Assembly: GCA_016841875.1 (NCBI GenBank)
Contig: JAENYG010000010.1
Location: forward strand, 53,334 to 117,333
Reading direction: 5' to 3'
Source of the DNA: Syntrophomonas sp.
GTDB lineage: Bacteria; Bacillota; Syntrophomonadia; Syntrophomonadales; Syntrophomonadaceae
DNA: 64,000 bases
Below are positions 34,113 through 42,025 of this stretch, one piece after another; positions within the stretch are counted from its first letter, which is position 1; each line of letters starts with the position of its first letter. A model generated the notes under the pieces. That model did not search any database, had not been told where the DNA came from, and worked only from the letters and a program-made list of their open reading frames with translations. Position numbers and translations under genes: made by a program.

Positions 34113-34664
34113 CTACCATTCGTTGCGGGCATATTCAACCCCAGCCAGAAAAGCCGCTTTATTTTGTTCTATTATGCTTTCACTTTTGCCCTTAAACACT
34201 ACACCCAGGTATTCCAGGGCCTCCTCGACTTCAACTATACCAGTCTTCTGCAGATAAGCTCCCAGTATGATCATATTAGCCCCCCGCAAATTACCTATTT
34301 CTGCAGCAATCTGGTTTACGGGCATGCGCAGGACATTGAGATCATCCCTTTCCGGTACCCGATCGACCATGGAAGAATTAATCACCAGAGTTCCGTTAGG
34401 TTTTATCCGGCTTTCAAATTTATCCAGAGAGGGTCGGTTCATTATTACTGCTGCCATTGGGTTTTCGGTAAGCGGTGAACTTATCTCTTCTTCGCTGATA
34501 GTCACCAGGCAGTTAGCAGTACCGCCTCTCATTTCCGCTCCATAGGAAGGTACCCAGGACACTTCTTTTCCCGCATTCATAGCTATGTGGGTAAGAAATT
34601 GACCCATAGAAAGAACTCCCTGTCCTCCAAATCCTGCAAACAAAACCTGCTGTTCCCTATCCAT
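34113..34664 (-). CDS. 2-oxoacid:ferredoxin oxidoreductase, gamma subunit
   Basis: 183 aa. Opens FAGFGGQGVLSMGQFLTHIAM, the standard gamma-domain signature, with WVPSYGAEMRGGTANCLVTIS. It completes the heterotetramer (alpha, beta, gamma, delta) that oxidatively decarboxylates branched or other 2-oxoacids to acyl-CoA with ferredoxin reduction, or runs in reverse for assimilation. One base separates it from the beta gene. Last gene of the operon. Confidence 0.93.
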   Translation of the reverse strand: MDREQQVLFAGFGGQGVLSMGQFLTHIAMNAGKEVSWVPSYGAEMRGGTANCLVTISEEEISSPLTENPMAAVIMNRPSLDKFESRIKPNGTLVINSSMVDRVPERDDLNVLRMPVNQIAAEIGNLRGANMIILGAYLQKTGIVEVEEALEYLGVVFKGKSESIIEQNKAAFLAGVEYARNEW

Positions 34665-34665
34665 T

Positions 34666-35409
34666 CTACTGCTCCTCCTTAACCTTAAATTCTCCCAGCG
34701 GATAGTACGGCACCATATTATCCTCTATCCATTTCATCGCATCAAGCGGATTCAATCCCCAGTTAGTAGGACAGGCCGATAGTATTTCTACCATCGAAAA
34801 GCCCAAACCTTTCTCCTGTACCTGAAAAGCTTTCTTTATGGCCCTCTTGGTTCGATTTATGTTAGCAGGATTATTGACCGCAGTCCTGCAAATATAAGCT
34901 GATCCCTCATTACTGCTCAGCAATTCGGCCATTTTCATAGGATATCCTTCATTTTCTGCTTTCCTGCCATAAGGTGATGTCGTTGTCACCTGCCCCAGAA
35001 GGGTAGTCGGGGCCATCTGCCCACCGGTCATCCCGTAAAGGGTGTTATTTACAAAAATGACGGTGATCTTTTCACCCCGGGCTGATGCATGCACAATTTC
35101 TGCCATTCCAATGGAAGCCAGATCTCCATCGCCCTGATAGGTAAATAAAAAGCGGTCCGGCAGCAACCTTTTGATAGCAGTAGCAATGGCAGGTGCCCTT
35201 CCATGAGCAGCTTCCAGCATATCACAATTAAAATAATCATAAGCCAAGACTGAGCATCCAACCGGACAAATTCCAATTGTCTTCTCTCTTATATTCATTT
35301 CATCCATACATTCAGCTATCAGACGGTGAATTAAACCATGTGAGCATCCGGGACAATAATGATTCTTGGCATCCGTCAAGCTCTCAGGCTTCTGGAAAAC
35401 TTTCTTCAT
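34666..35409 (-). CDS. 2-oxoacid:ferredoxin oxidoreductase, beta (thiamine diphosphate) subunit
   Basis: 247 aa. The TPP/Mg motif is [17 protein letters not shown] ... [16 protein letters not shown] (GDG at about residue 95, N at about 125). Also [10 protein letters not shown] near the front and a [21 protein letters not shown] substrate-channel segment of the KOR/VOR type. It overlaps the alpha gene by one base at the stop/start. Confidence 0.94.
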   Translation of the reverse strand: MKKVFQKPESLTDAKNHYCPGCSHGLIHRLIAECMDEMNIREKTIGICPVGCSVLAYDYFNCDMLEAAHGRAPAIATAIKRLLPDRFLFTYQGDGDLASIGMAEIVHASARGEKITVIFVNNTLYGMTGGQMAPTTLLGQVTTTSPYGRKAENEGYPMKMAELLSSNEGSAYICRTAVNNPANINRTKRAIKKAFQVQEKGLGFSMVEILSACPTNWGLNPLDAMKWIEDNMVPYYPLGEFKVKEEQ

Positions 35410-36464
35410 TATAGTCCCTCCCTTTCAGCCAGGCGCATGATCTCCTGCAGTATTTCTTCTGGGTTAGGTGTAAATCCTATTCGCCCATAAAATTCAACCG
35501 GTACCCTACCTGCCAGGGCTAGTTGTATATCTTGTATCATCTGGCCCATGCTGATCTCCACCGATAAGAACAACCTGGCGTTCTTTGCGGCTGTTCGTAT
35601 ATGCTCATCGGGAAAGGGCCATAAGGTAACCGGTCTTACCAAACCAGCCTTGACCCCTTTCTTGCGTGCTTCAATAACTGCCTTTTTTACTATACGAGAC
35701 ATGATTCCAAAAGCAACTACTACAATTTCAGCGTCCTCCACCAAAAAAGCATCTGCCCTTTTTTCATTTTCCTTGATAATCTGATATTTATTAAACAGCT
35801 GATGGTTTCTGCTTTCTAATTCTTCATTTCCTAGATGAAGGGTATTTACTATATTAGGTTTCCGTCCCCGACATCCAGTGGTTGCCCATGGTTTTTCGCT
35901 AAATTTTGTTACCGGTTCTCTCATGAGAATAGGTTCCATAATATTGCCCAGAGTTCCTTCAGCCATAATCATCACTGGAATACGGTATTTATCAGCCAGT
36001 TCAAAAGCTTCCATTGCAAAGTCCATCATTTCCTGGGATCCGGAAGGGGCCAGGACTATGGTGTGGTAATCTCCATGTCCGCCCCCGCGGGTAGCCTGGA
36101 AATAATCAGATTGGGCTGGCTGTATGCCTCCCAGACCAGGTCCACCACGAGAAACATTCACAATCAGACAGGGAAGCTCAGCTTCAGAAATAAATGATAT
36201 ACCTTCCTGTTTAAGACTCAAACCTGGGCTGGAAGATGCTGTCATCACCCGAGCACCAGTTGATGCGCCGCCATAAACCATATTGATCGCCGCCAGCTCG
36301 CTTTCTGCCTGTACAAAAACCCCGCCTATTTTTGGCATTTTTCTAGCCATATATTCAGCTATCTCGCTGGACGGAGTAATCGGATATCCAAAGAAACCCC
36401 GACATCCTGCCAGTATCGCTCCTTCTGCCAGCGCTTCATTACCTTTCATCAATACTCTTTCCAT
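35409..36464 (-). CDS. vorB: 2-oxoacid (probably 3-methyl-2-oxobutanoate):ferredoxin oxidoreductase, alpha subunit
   Basis: 351 aa from ATG 36462-36464, after AAGGGAGTGAT; an upstream in-frame codon at 36488 lies inside the ferredoxin gene. Motifs [32 protein letters not shown] and [50 protein letters not shown] belong to the VorB/KorA group. The likely substrate is a branched-chain 2-oxoacid (valine degradation) by family resemblance, though 2-oxoglutarate cannot be excluded from sequence alone. Confidence 0.9.
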   Translation of the reverse strand: MERVLMKGNEALAEGAILAGCRGFFGYPITPSSEIAEYMARKMPKIGGVFVQAESELAAINMVYGGASTGARVMTASSSPGLSLKQEGISFISEAELPCLIVNVSRGGPGLGGIQPAQSDYFQATRGGGHGDYHTIVLAPSGSQEMMDFAMEAFELADKYRIPVMIMAEGTLGNIMEPILMREPVTKFSEKPWATTGCRGRKPNIVNTLHLGNEELESRNHQLFNKYQIIKENEKRADAFLVEDAEIVVVAFGIMSRIVKKAVIEARKKGVKAGLVRPVTLWPFPDEHIRTAAKNARLFLSVEISMGQMIQDIQLALAGRVPVEFYGRIGFTPNPEEILQEIMRLAEREGL

Positions 36465-36468
36465 ACTA

Positions 36469-36684
36469 TCACTCCCTTTCAACCTCAATGACCAGATCCG
36501 GGCAAACTACCCCACATATAGCGCAACCTGTACATAGTTCAGGTTTGAGATCTTTTATGGGGTGATAACCCAGGATATTGATAGTATGTTCATCAAAGCC
36601 CAGCACATCTTTTGGACAAAATTCTATACAAAGCCCACAGGCTTTGCAGCGGTCAGTAAAAAACTTAACCTTGCCCTTCGCCAT
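36469..36684 (-). CDS. Ferredoxin-like delta subunit of the 2-oxoacid oxidoreductase
   Basis: 71 aa with two [4Fe-4S] motifs: CKACGLCIEFCPKD and CTGCAICGVVCPD. It passes electrons from the TPP centre to soluble ferredoxin. It overlaps the preceding P-loop NTPase gene by 20 nt, so it is translated in close coupling with it. Confidence 0.93.
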   Translation of the reverse strand: MAKGKVKFFTDRCKACGLCIEFCPKDVLGFDEHTINILGYHPIKDLKPELCTGCAICGVVCPDLVIEVERE

Positions 36685-37381
36685 CCTTCATTCCCTCCTC
36701 CAAGCCCCTTATCCAATCAGGTCTCAAGAATAATTTGATGCTTTTAAGATCATTGCCGTATTCAGGATAAAGTACCTGATAATATTTGTCCTCTACCGCA
36801 AGGTATGTTACCGGAATTTCTAGCTCTTTCGCGAATCCTACCACTCTACGATGCCCTTCTTTTATCAGCTCTAGAGTTGTTTCTTCTACCAGATTGGGAT
36901 TGCTAATAATACCATTAAATTCGATTCTCCCAGCTCTCTCCAGTAATCTTTTTAATTCCATGACTTCATTGAGATTGGAGGAAAACGGTCGGTATGGATT
37001 AATAACCATATACATATTATAATGGGTTCTTGCTCTAATATATTTGCTTATGTATCCAAGCACTAGTGCTCCGAACTTATCACCTGCCAGATCCAATACC
37101 ATGTCATTATCTGTTCGCAACAGGCCAATTATCTCCCTGGGCAGATTAGGAACATCGGCCTGAGCAAGCTCCCGGACCGGTGCAATAACTTTTACTGCAT
37201 CTCCTTCTGGCCCAAGAAGGCCCCTGGCATCTCTAGCCACAAAGTAAGGGTTGGCCGTGTCTAGATCTGCAAGTAATACCTCATTATATTTAGTTTGCCT
37301 GGCCCTTTCCAAAGCATAATTCAATGCTATTTCTGTTTTTCCGCTGCCAAAGGCACCTGAGAAAATGCTTACATGACCCAA
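36665..37381 (-). CDS. P-loop NTPase coupled to the 2-oxoacid oxidoreductase genes
   Basis: 238 aa. Walker A FSGAFGSGKTE at residues 6-16, then DLDTANPYFVARDAR (a deviant-Walker/SIMIBI-like Asp in switch I), VLDLAGDKFGALVLG (Walker B-like) and NPYRPFSSN. It resembles the ATPases of the MinD/ParA/CooC superclass more than kinases. It overlaps the delta-subunit gene by 20 nt and is the first gene of the operon, so it probably serves maturation or assembly of the oxidoreductase (for instance cluster or cofactor loading). That is inference. Confidence 0.8.
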   Translation of the reverse strand: MGHVSIFSGAFGSGKTEIALNYALERARQTKYNEVLLADLDTANPYFVARDARGLLGPEGDAVKVIAPVRELAQADVPNLPREIIGLLRTDNDMVLDLAGDKFGALVLGYISKYIRARTHYNMYMVINPYRPFSSNLNEVMELKRLLERAGRIEFNGIISNPNLVEETTLELIKEGHRRVVGFAKELEIPVTYLAVEDKYYQVLYPEYGNDLKSIKLFLRPDWIRGLEEGMKDGEGQG

Positions 37382-37476
37382 AGGCCTCTCCTTTCCAGGA
37401 CCTAAAAATAATTACTGTGTAAAAGTATACTTGTAAAACGTTTATATATCAATTAATTTTGTGTTAATTATCACAT

Positions 37477-37526
37477 AAAAAAACGCTCATACAGTCTTCA
37501 GTGCTTCTTGACTTATACAAGCGTTG
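37477..37526 (-). terminator. Terminator downstream of the HDOD gene
   Basis: Stem AACGCT / AGCGTT (37482-37487 with 37520-37525) with an imperfect inner extension, followed by seven U residues on the minus strand. Confidence 0.65.
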
Positions 37527-37555
37527 TTTTGCAGGTATCTTCCAATTAAAATATA

Positions 37556-38401
37556 CTAATTAGCATTCTCCTCCTCAGTAAATACATCTATCAGGTCAGA
37601 TATTATCTCTTCCAGAACCATTTCATCGAGTCCGAGAATCTCCACCGCATGGGCAGATGCTTGCTGCAGCAGGCCGTCCACTCCAATTCCGACCCCTATC
37701 ACGGTACACATGATATCAGCTATATGGGTAATAGAAGTAAGCTTCGGATCTTGAACCGCTAGATCAGGATTATGATGCAGAGTGATCGCTTCTACTATCT
37801 CTGCCGGGAAATTCCATTTTTTGGCTACCTCCCCGCCGGTTTGGGCATGATCAATACCCAGTATTTCTAATTCAGCATCCGAAAAACACACTTCCTCAGT
37901 TCTTACCTTTTCCAGTACCTCAGTACAGTATTCTTCCAGGTAATCTGCTAATACTATTTTTCCCACATCATGAAGCAATCCAGCTGTGTAGGCCAGATCC
38001 TGATATTTATAACCCGCCCTTTTCGCAATCATTCTGCCTGCTGTGGCTACGCCCATGGAATGTTTCCACAGCTCCCCCTTTTCCAGAGAATATGCTTTGA
38101 CCTCCTTACTAAGGGTATCACCAAGAGCCGCTGTGAGCACTATGCTGCGTACGGTTTGAAAACCTAATAATACCACTGCTTCACCCACCGTACCTATTAG
38201 ACGCGGAAATCCATAATATGCAGAATTAGCCAGTCTAAGCATGTTAGCAGTTATCGCCTGATCCTGGCATATTACATCATTAAGCTCGCGGGCTGTAGTG
38301 TCAGGATCTCTGGTGAGTCTCATAACTTCTAATGCCACTTGAGGTAATGATGGCAGTTCATTAACCGATTGCACTACTGATTCTAGAGCTAATTGGCCCA
38401 T
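37556..38401 (-). CDS. HDOD domain signalling protein
   Basis: 281 aa filled by an HDOD domain: LPSLPQVALEVMRLTRDPDTTARELNDVICQDQAITANMLRLANSAYYGFP, then GLLHDVGKIVLADYL and GIDHAQTGGEVAKKWNFPAEIVEAITLHH. HD (His-Asp) and further histidines could hold metal, but HDOD proteins generally lack phosphodiesterase activity and act in signalling linked to motility, second messengers or chemotaxis. It lies 23 nt downstream of the hypothetical gene at 38425. Confidence 0.9.
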   Translation of the reverse strand: MGQLALESVVQSVNELPSLPQVALEVMRLTRDPDTTARELNDVICQDQAITANMLRLANSAYYGFPRLIGTVGEAVVLLGFQTVRSIVLTAALGDTLSKEVKAYSLEKGELWKHSMGVATAGRMIAKRAGYKYQDLAYTAGLLHDVGKIVLADYLEEYCTEVLEKVRTEEVCFSDAELEILGIDHAQTGGEVAKKWNFPAEIVEAITLHHNPDLAVQDPKLTSITHIADIMCTVIGVGIGVDGLLQQASAHAVEILGLDEMVLEEIISDLIDVFTEEENAN

Positions 38402-38424
38402 TCTAAACCCTCCCCACTATACTA

Positions 38425-38859
38425 CTACTTCCAGTTATCCATTCTTCTCTCTAGATTTTGCTTTACATTCAGCATCTCCTCGTTCACATTTTGGATAAGC
38501 CTCACCGTTTCCATCTGTGATAATTTTATCTCTTCAGGATCAATAATTTCGATAGTCCTGAATTCTTCCTTCATGGTAAATTTAACGGCATTCTCCAGCG
38601 AATCGGCAGTAAAAAATATTGAAACCGGTGAATAGTAGGTTACTTTATTGCTATAATCATCTATTATAGAATAAATCTCATGTCCCATATCGATATCCTC
38701 AATATTTATACCCTGCATCGGAATATTCCTCAAGAGAGTGACTTTGTGCTGGCGTAACTCTTCTGCCTGTTCCACGGTACTCTTGTTACCAAAGAACAGC
38801 TTTCCTGGTTTGCTTTCTGCAGCAAAATCGAACCGCACTTTAAATCTAAGTTTGACCAC
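38425..38859 (-). CDS. Conserved-looking hypothetical protein
   Basis: 144 aa from the GTG at 38857-38859, spaced 6 nt from GGGAGGT (the longer ATG form at 38874 overlaps that site). No signal peptide or membrane segment. The second half is an acidic helical region ending in KQNLERRMDNWK that could be a coiled coil. I do not recognise the family. The likely operon partner is the HDOD gene, so a role in the same signalling process is possible. Confidence 0.6.
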   Translation of the reverse strand: MVKLRFKVRFDFAAESKPGKLFFGNKSTVEQAEELRQHKVTLLRNIPMQGINIEDIDMGHEIYSIIDDYSNKVTYYSPVSIFFTADSLENAVKFTMKEEFRTIEIIDPEEIKLSQMETVRLIQNVNEEMLNVKQNLERRMDNWK

Positions 38860-39112
38860 TAGTTTACCTCCCATCTGTGGAATATGCTACAGCATTTATA
38901 CTTAAATTCATTATATCTTAACATTTCTTACCTGCAAGCAACTTTTTGTATAATTATACCTGACTTGGGTCTTGAATTCACTGATATATTCATTAATAAA
39001 GGACCTTTTTTTATATACACTGGTTTTGAAACAATCGTAATTTTATTTATGCACCACTCTTAGATCACTATCCGGAGTTCAATTATCAACCTAGCCTGAA
39101 GGCAGGAAATAT

Positions 39113-39835
39113 CTAATTGGTATTCGACCTGGCAAGTTTATACAAATGTTCGATCTCTTGCGGATTTAGGTGTCGATACTGCCCTGTTTCTAAATTATCC
39201 AGCGTTAAAAAGGCAAAAGCAGTCCTCTTGAGGCTGATAACAGGAAATCCAACTGCAGCACACATTCTTTTCACCTGTCTTTTACGACCTTCGTGTATTT
39301 CTATCTCTATCATCGTCGACTGCTGGTTCTGTTCAAGAACAGTGACCGAAGCCGGCGCAGTAAGGCCATCTTCGAGTTCTACACCCTGGGCGAGATTTTT
39401 TAACGCTGCTGGTGTTATATGCCCCTCAATCCATGCTTGATATTTTTTATTTATATGATAACGAGGGTGAATCATCCGGTTGGTAAATTCCCCATCGTTG
39501 CTTAAAATAAGGAGTCCTTCTGTGTCCAAGTCTAGACGTCCCACCGGGTATAATCTATTTTTTATATCTCCCACTAATTCAATTACAGTTGGTCTGCCAT
39601 GTGGATCATTGACACTGCATATATATCCAGCTGGCTTATTCAGCATTATATATATTTTTTCCTGGAAACAAACACGCATACCATCAAACATAACAATATC
39701 TTTATCTGGATCAACGACCCAACCTTGTTCACTAACAACAACCCCGTTGATCTGAATCCTGCCATCTGCTATTATTTTTTCTGATTTACGCCGCGATGCA
39801 ATACCTGCATCAGCCAAATACTTTGATAATCTCAC
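39113..39835 (-). CDS. rluB: rRNA pseudouridine synthase, RsuA/RluB family
   Basis: 240 aa. An S4 domain at residues 1-60 (MRLSKYLADAGIASRRKSEKIIADGRIQING) is followed by the catalytic domain with GRLDLDTEGLLILSNDG, where Asp of LDxDTxGL is the nucleophile, and KRQVKRMCAAVG near the end. RluB modifies 23S rRNA at position 2605 (E. coli numbering); RsuA the 16S. Assignment to RluB is by length and family resemblance. The 238 bp downstream and 230 bp upstream contain no other gene. Confidence 0.93.
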   Translation of the reverse strand: MRLSKYLADAGIASRRKSEKIIADGRIQINGVVVSEQGWVVDPDKDIVMFDGMRVCFQEKIYIMLNKPAGYICSVNDPHGRPTVIELVGDIKNRLYPVGRLDLDTEGLLILSNDGEFTNRMIHPRYHINKKYQAWIEGHITPAALKNLAQGVELEDGLTAPASVTVLEQNQQSTMIEIEIHEGRKRQVKRMCAAVGFPVISLKRTAFAFLTLDNLETGQYRHLNPQEIEHLYKLARSNTN

Positions 39836-40021
39836 TTTATCCTTCCCAGCCCTTTATGCTTATATGTAGCATAAATCATTAATATCAAAAAAATATCTGT
39901 CTAGATCAATATAACAAAATTTTAGTATAAATAGCATACAAAAAACAGCTAGTTCTTCCTACAAAATTATTTGTCTTTTATCTTTTCCATATCTTTATCG
40001 AATAAAACAATAACAGGCGCC

Positions 40022-40057
40022 ACAACAATAAGGGCTGCTCTCCTGGAGAGCAGCCCT
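40022..40057 (-). terminator. Terminator downstream of the [FeFe] hydrogenase gene
   Basis: Perfect 12-bp stem (40031-40042 with 40046-40057, AGGGCTGCTCTC and complement), 3-nt loop, U-rich tail (UUAUUGUUGU) on the minus strand. Confidence 0.75.
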
Positions 40058-40068
40058 TACTAAATAGC

Positions 40069-41760
40069 TTATTTGTTCTTTGGTGCATAGTGCGTGTGCA
40101 GCAATTCATGGGATTTGTGTCCCAACGGCTCATGCAAAAAGTCTTCGTATATTTTCTTGACTTCTGGATTATCATGAGACTTTCTCAGCTCGCAGGCTGC
40201 GTCTTCAACATAAATAGCTTCAATTCTCTCACACTTCTTGGCTATGGTCGAAGGAATAGGCTGACCGCCGCCGCCTATACATCCGCCAGGACAACACATG
40301 ACCTCTATAAAGGTATAGGGCGAAGTACCAGCTTTAATTTCGTCCATAATCTTGCGTGCACAACCCAGAGAGTTGGCAACAGCTACTTTGATCTTGGTTC
40401 CATCCAAGTCAACTTCAGCCTCTTTCATACCCTCAAAACCACGTACTCCGATAAAGTTAACATCTTCTAAAGTTTTGCCGGTAACTACTTCATAAACAGT
40501 TCTCAGTGCTGCTTCCATTACCCCTCCTGATGCACCAAATATTACAGCTGCACCAGTATAAGCACCCAGCAGGGAATCAAATGGAGTTGGTTCCAGCTTA
40601 TCCCAATGTGGTCCGCCAATCCGGAACAACTTGCCAATTTCTCGGGTAGTTAGAACCAGATCTACGTCGCGATAGCCAGAAGAATTCATTTCCGGGCGGG
40701 CAGATTCGAACTTCTTAGCTGTACAGGGCATAATTGATACTGAATAAATCTTAGCAGGATCTACCCCAGATTTTTCTGCCCAGTAGGTCTTAGCCAGAGC
40801 CCCAAACATCTGCTGCGGTGATTTACAGCTGGATACATGATCGAGCTGTTCAGGATAGAAGGTCTCAATAAAGTTTATCCACCCGGGACTGCATGAAGTC
40901 AGCATGGGCAGCGTACCACCTTCTTTAAGACGCTTCAATAATTCATTTCCTTCTTCCAGAATAGTCAGGTCAGCGGTAAAGTTGGTATGGAATACATAAT
41001 CAAATCCCAACTGCCTTAGCCCGGCTGCAAATTTAAGCATATCCAGTGAACCGGTAGCCATTCCTAATTCTTCAGCAATTGCTACACGAACTGCCGGAGC
41101 GATCTGGGTTATCACAATCTTATCCGGGTCTGCTACTGCAGCCAAAAATTCTTCCATCTGTTCATATTCAGTAATCGCACCAACCGGACAAACCAGGGCA
41201 CACTGGCCGCAAGTTACACAAGTTGTCTCACTCAGAAGCTTGCCATCTACTGTCCGGGGTATTCCATCCACGACTTCTAAAGCACCTACGGTCTGGATGT
41301 CATTACACATTTCTACACATCTTAAACAAAGAGTACATTTGGATGGTTCACGAACTATGGCAAATGTAGACACATCAATAGGAAGCTGCTGAGGCTTATT
41401 AACTACATCGCGCATAATTAGAGTTTCAGATAAGGTTTGTAATTCACAATTCTGGTTGCGGGCACAGCTCAAGCAATCTTGTGGGTGAACCTCCAGGATC
41501 TTCTGGAGATTATCCCTCTTAGCTTTTACAACTTCTGGTGTGAATGTTTTAACCACCATGCCATTGGCAGCCTCTGTGGCACAGGAGGTTTTGATCTCGC
41601 CATCGATGTCAACCACACATACTTTGCAGTTATCTTTCACCTTGAGATCTGGATGACTGCATAATGAAGGAATTATAAATCCTGCCTCGGCACAGGCCTT
41701 CATGACTGTCGTTCCTTCAGGAACAGTTACACCAATGCCGTTTACTTGTATATCCACCAT
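40069..41760 (-). CDS. hydA: [FeFe] hydrogenase, monomeric M3-type
   Basis: 563 aa. In order: a plant-type [2Fe-2S] domain (residues 1-75, CSHPDLKVKDNCKVC), a His-Cys [4Fe-4S] ligand set (HPQDCLSCARNQNCELQ), two [4Fe-4S] ferredoxin motifs (CTLCLRCVEMC, CVTCGQCALVC), and the H-cluster domain with TSCSPGWINF, MPCTAKKFES and EVMCCPGGCIGG, then the small-subunit-like tail. No Tat or Sec signal: cytoplasmic. There are no hydB/hydC or maturation genes nearby, so it probably exchanges electrons with ferredoxin or another soluble carrier. It has its own sigma-A promoter and lies directly downstream of the Etf/Fe-S oxidoreductase operon. Confidence 0.96.
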   Translation of the reverse strand: MVDIQVNGIGVTVPEGTTVMKACAEAGFIIPSLCSHPDLKVKDNCKVCVVDIDGEIKTSCATEAANGMVVKTFTPEVVKAKRDNLQKILEVHPQDCLSCARNQNCELQTLSETLIMRDVVNKPQQLPIDVSTFAIVREPSKCTLCLRCVEMCNDIQTVGALEVVDGIPRTVDGKLLSETTCVTCGQCALVCPVGAITEYEQMEEFLAAVADPDKIVITQIAPAVRVAIAEELGMATGSLDMLKFAAGLRQLGFDYVFHTNFTADLTILEEGNELLKRLKEGGTLPMLTSCSPGWINFIETFYPEQLDHVSSCKSPQQMFGALAKTYWAEKSGVDPAKIYSVSIMPCTAKKFESARPEMNSSGYRDVDLVLTTREIGKLFRIGGPHWDKLEPTPFDSLLGAYTGAAVIFGASGGVMEAALRTVYEVVTGKTLEDVNFIGVRGFEGMKEAEVDLDGTKIKVAVANSLGCARKIMDEIKAGTSPYTFIEVMCCPGGCIGGGGQPIPSTIAKKCERIEAIYVEDAACELRKSHDNPEVKKIYEDFLHEPLGHKSHELLHTHYAPKNK

Positions 41761-41803
41761 AAATATTCACCTTCCCCTAATTTCATTTTATGGATATTTA
41801 TAC

Positions 41804-41831
41804 ATTATATAGGTGCAAAAAATTCAATCAA
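41804..41831 (-). promoter_or_regulatory. Sigma-A promoter of hydA
   Basis: Minus strand TTGATT (41831-41826), 16-nt spacer, TATAAT (41809-41804). The start codon is about 45 nt downstream, preceded by GGGGAAGGTG. Confidence 0.65.
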
Positions 41832-41954
41832 TAAGTCCTTTTAATTTTTTGTAATGATAGTAAATTCTAATGCTGCTTATTTCATATAGTACGGTAACCA
41901 GCATTTACAGACTAACCCCCGCCTATTACGTGAGCAATTATGGTTAATCCTTAC

Positions 41955-41982
41955 AAAAAGGGCTGCCCTTCTGGACAGCCCC
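41955..41982 (-). terminator. Terminator of the etfBA-Fe-S oxidoreductase operon
   Basis: Stem GGGCTGTCC / GGGCAGCCC with one bulge/mismatch (about 41960-41982), AGAA loop, five U on the minus strand. It isolates the operon from hydA. Confidence 0.75.
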
Positions 41983-42025
41983 ACCTTTTTTGAGAAGAGG
42001 TCTTCCCGATCCGGCTAAGACAATT

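Noticed and set aside
40022..41982. Two GC-rich hairpins sharing GGGCTG cores, considered as a dispersed repeat
   Set aside because: Each sits right after a gene with a U-rich tail; similarity is limited to 6-7 bases, so they are ordinary terminators.
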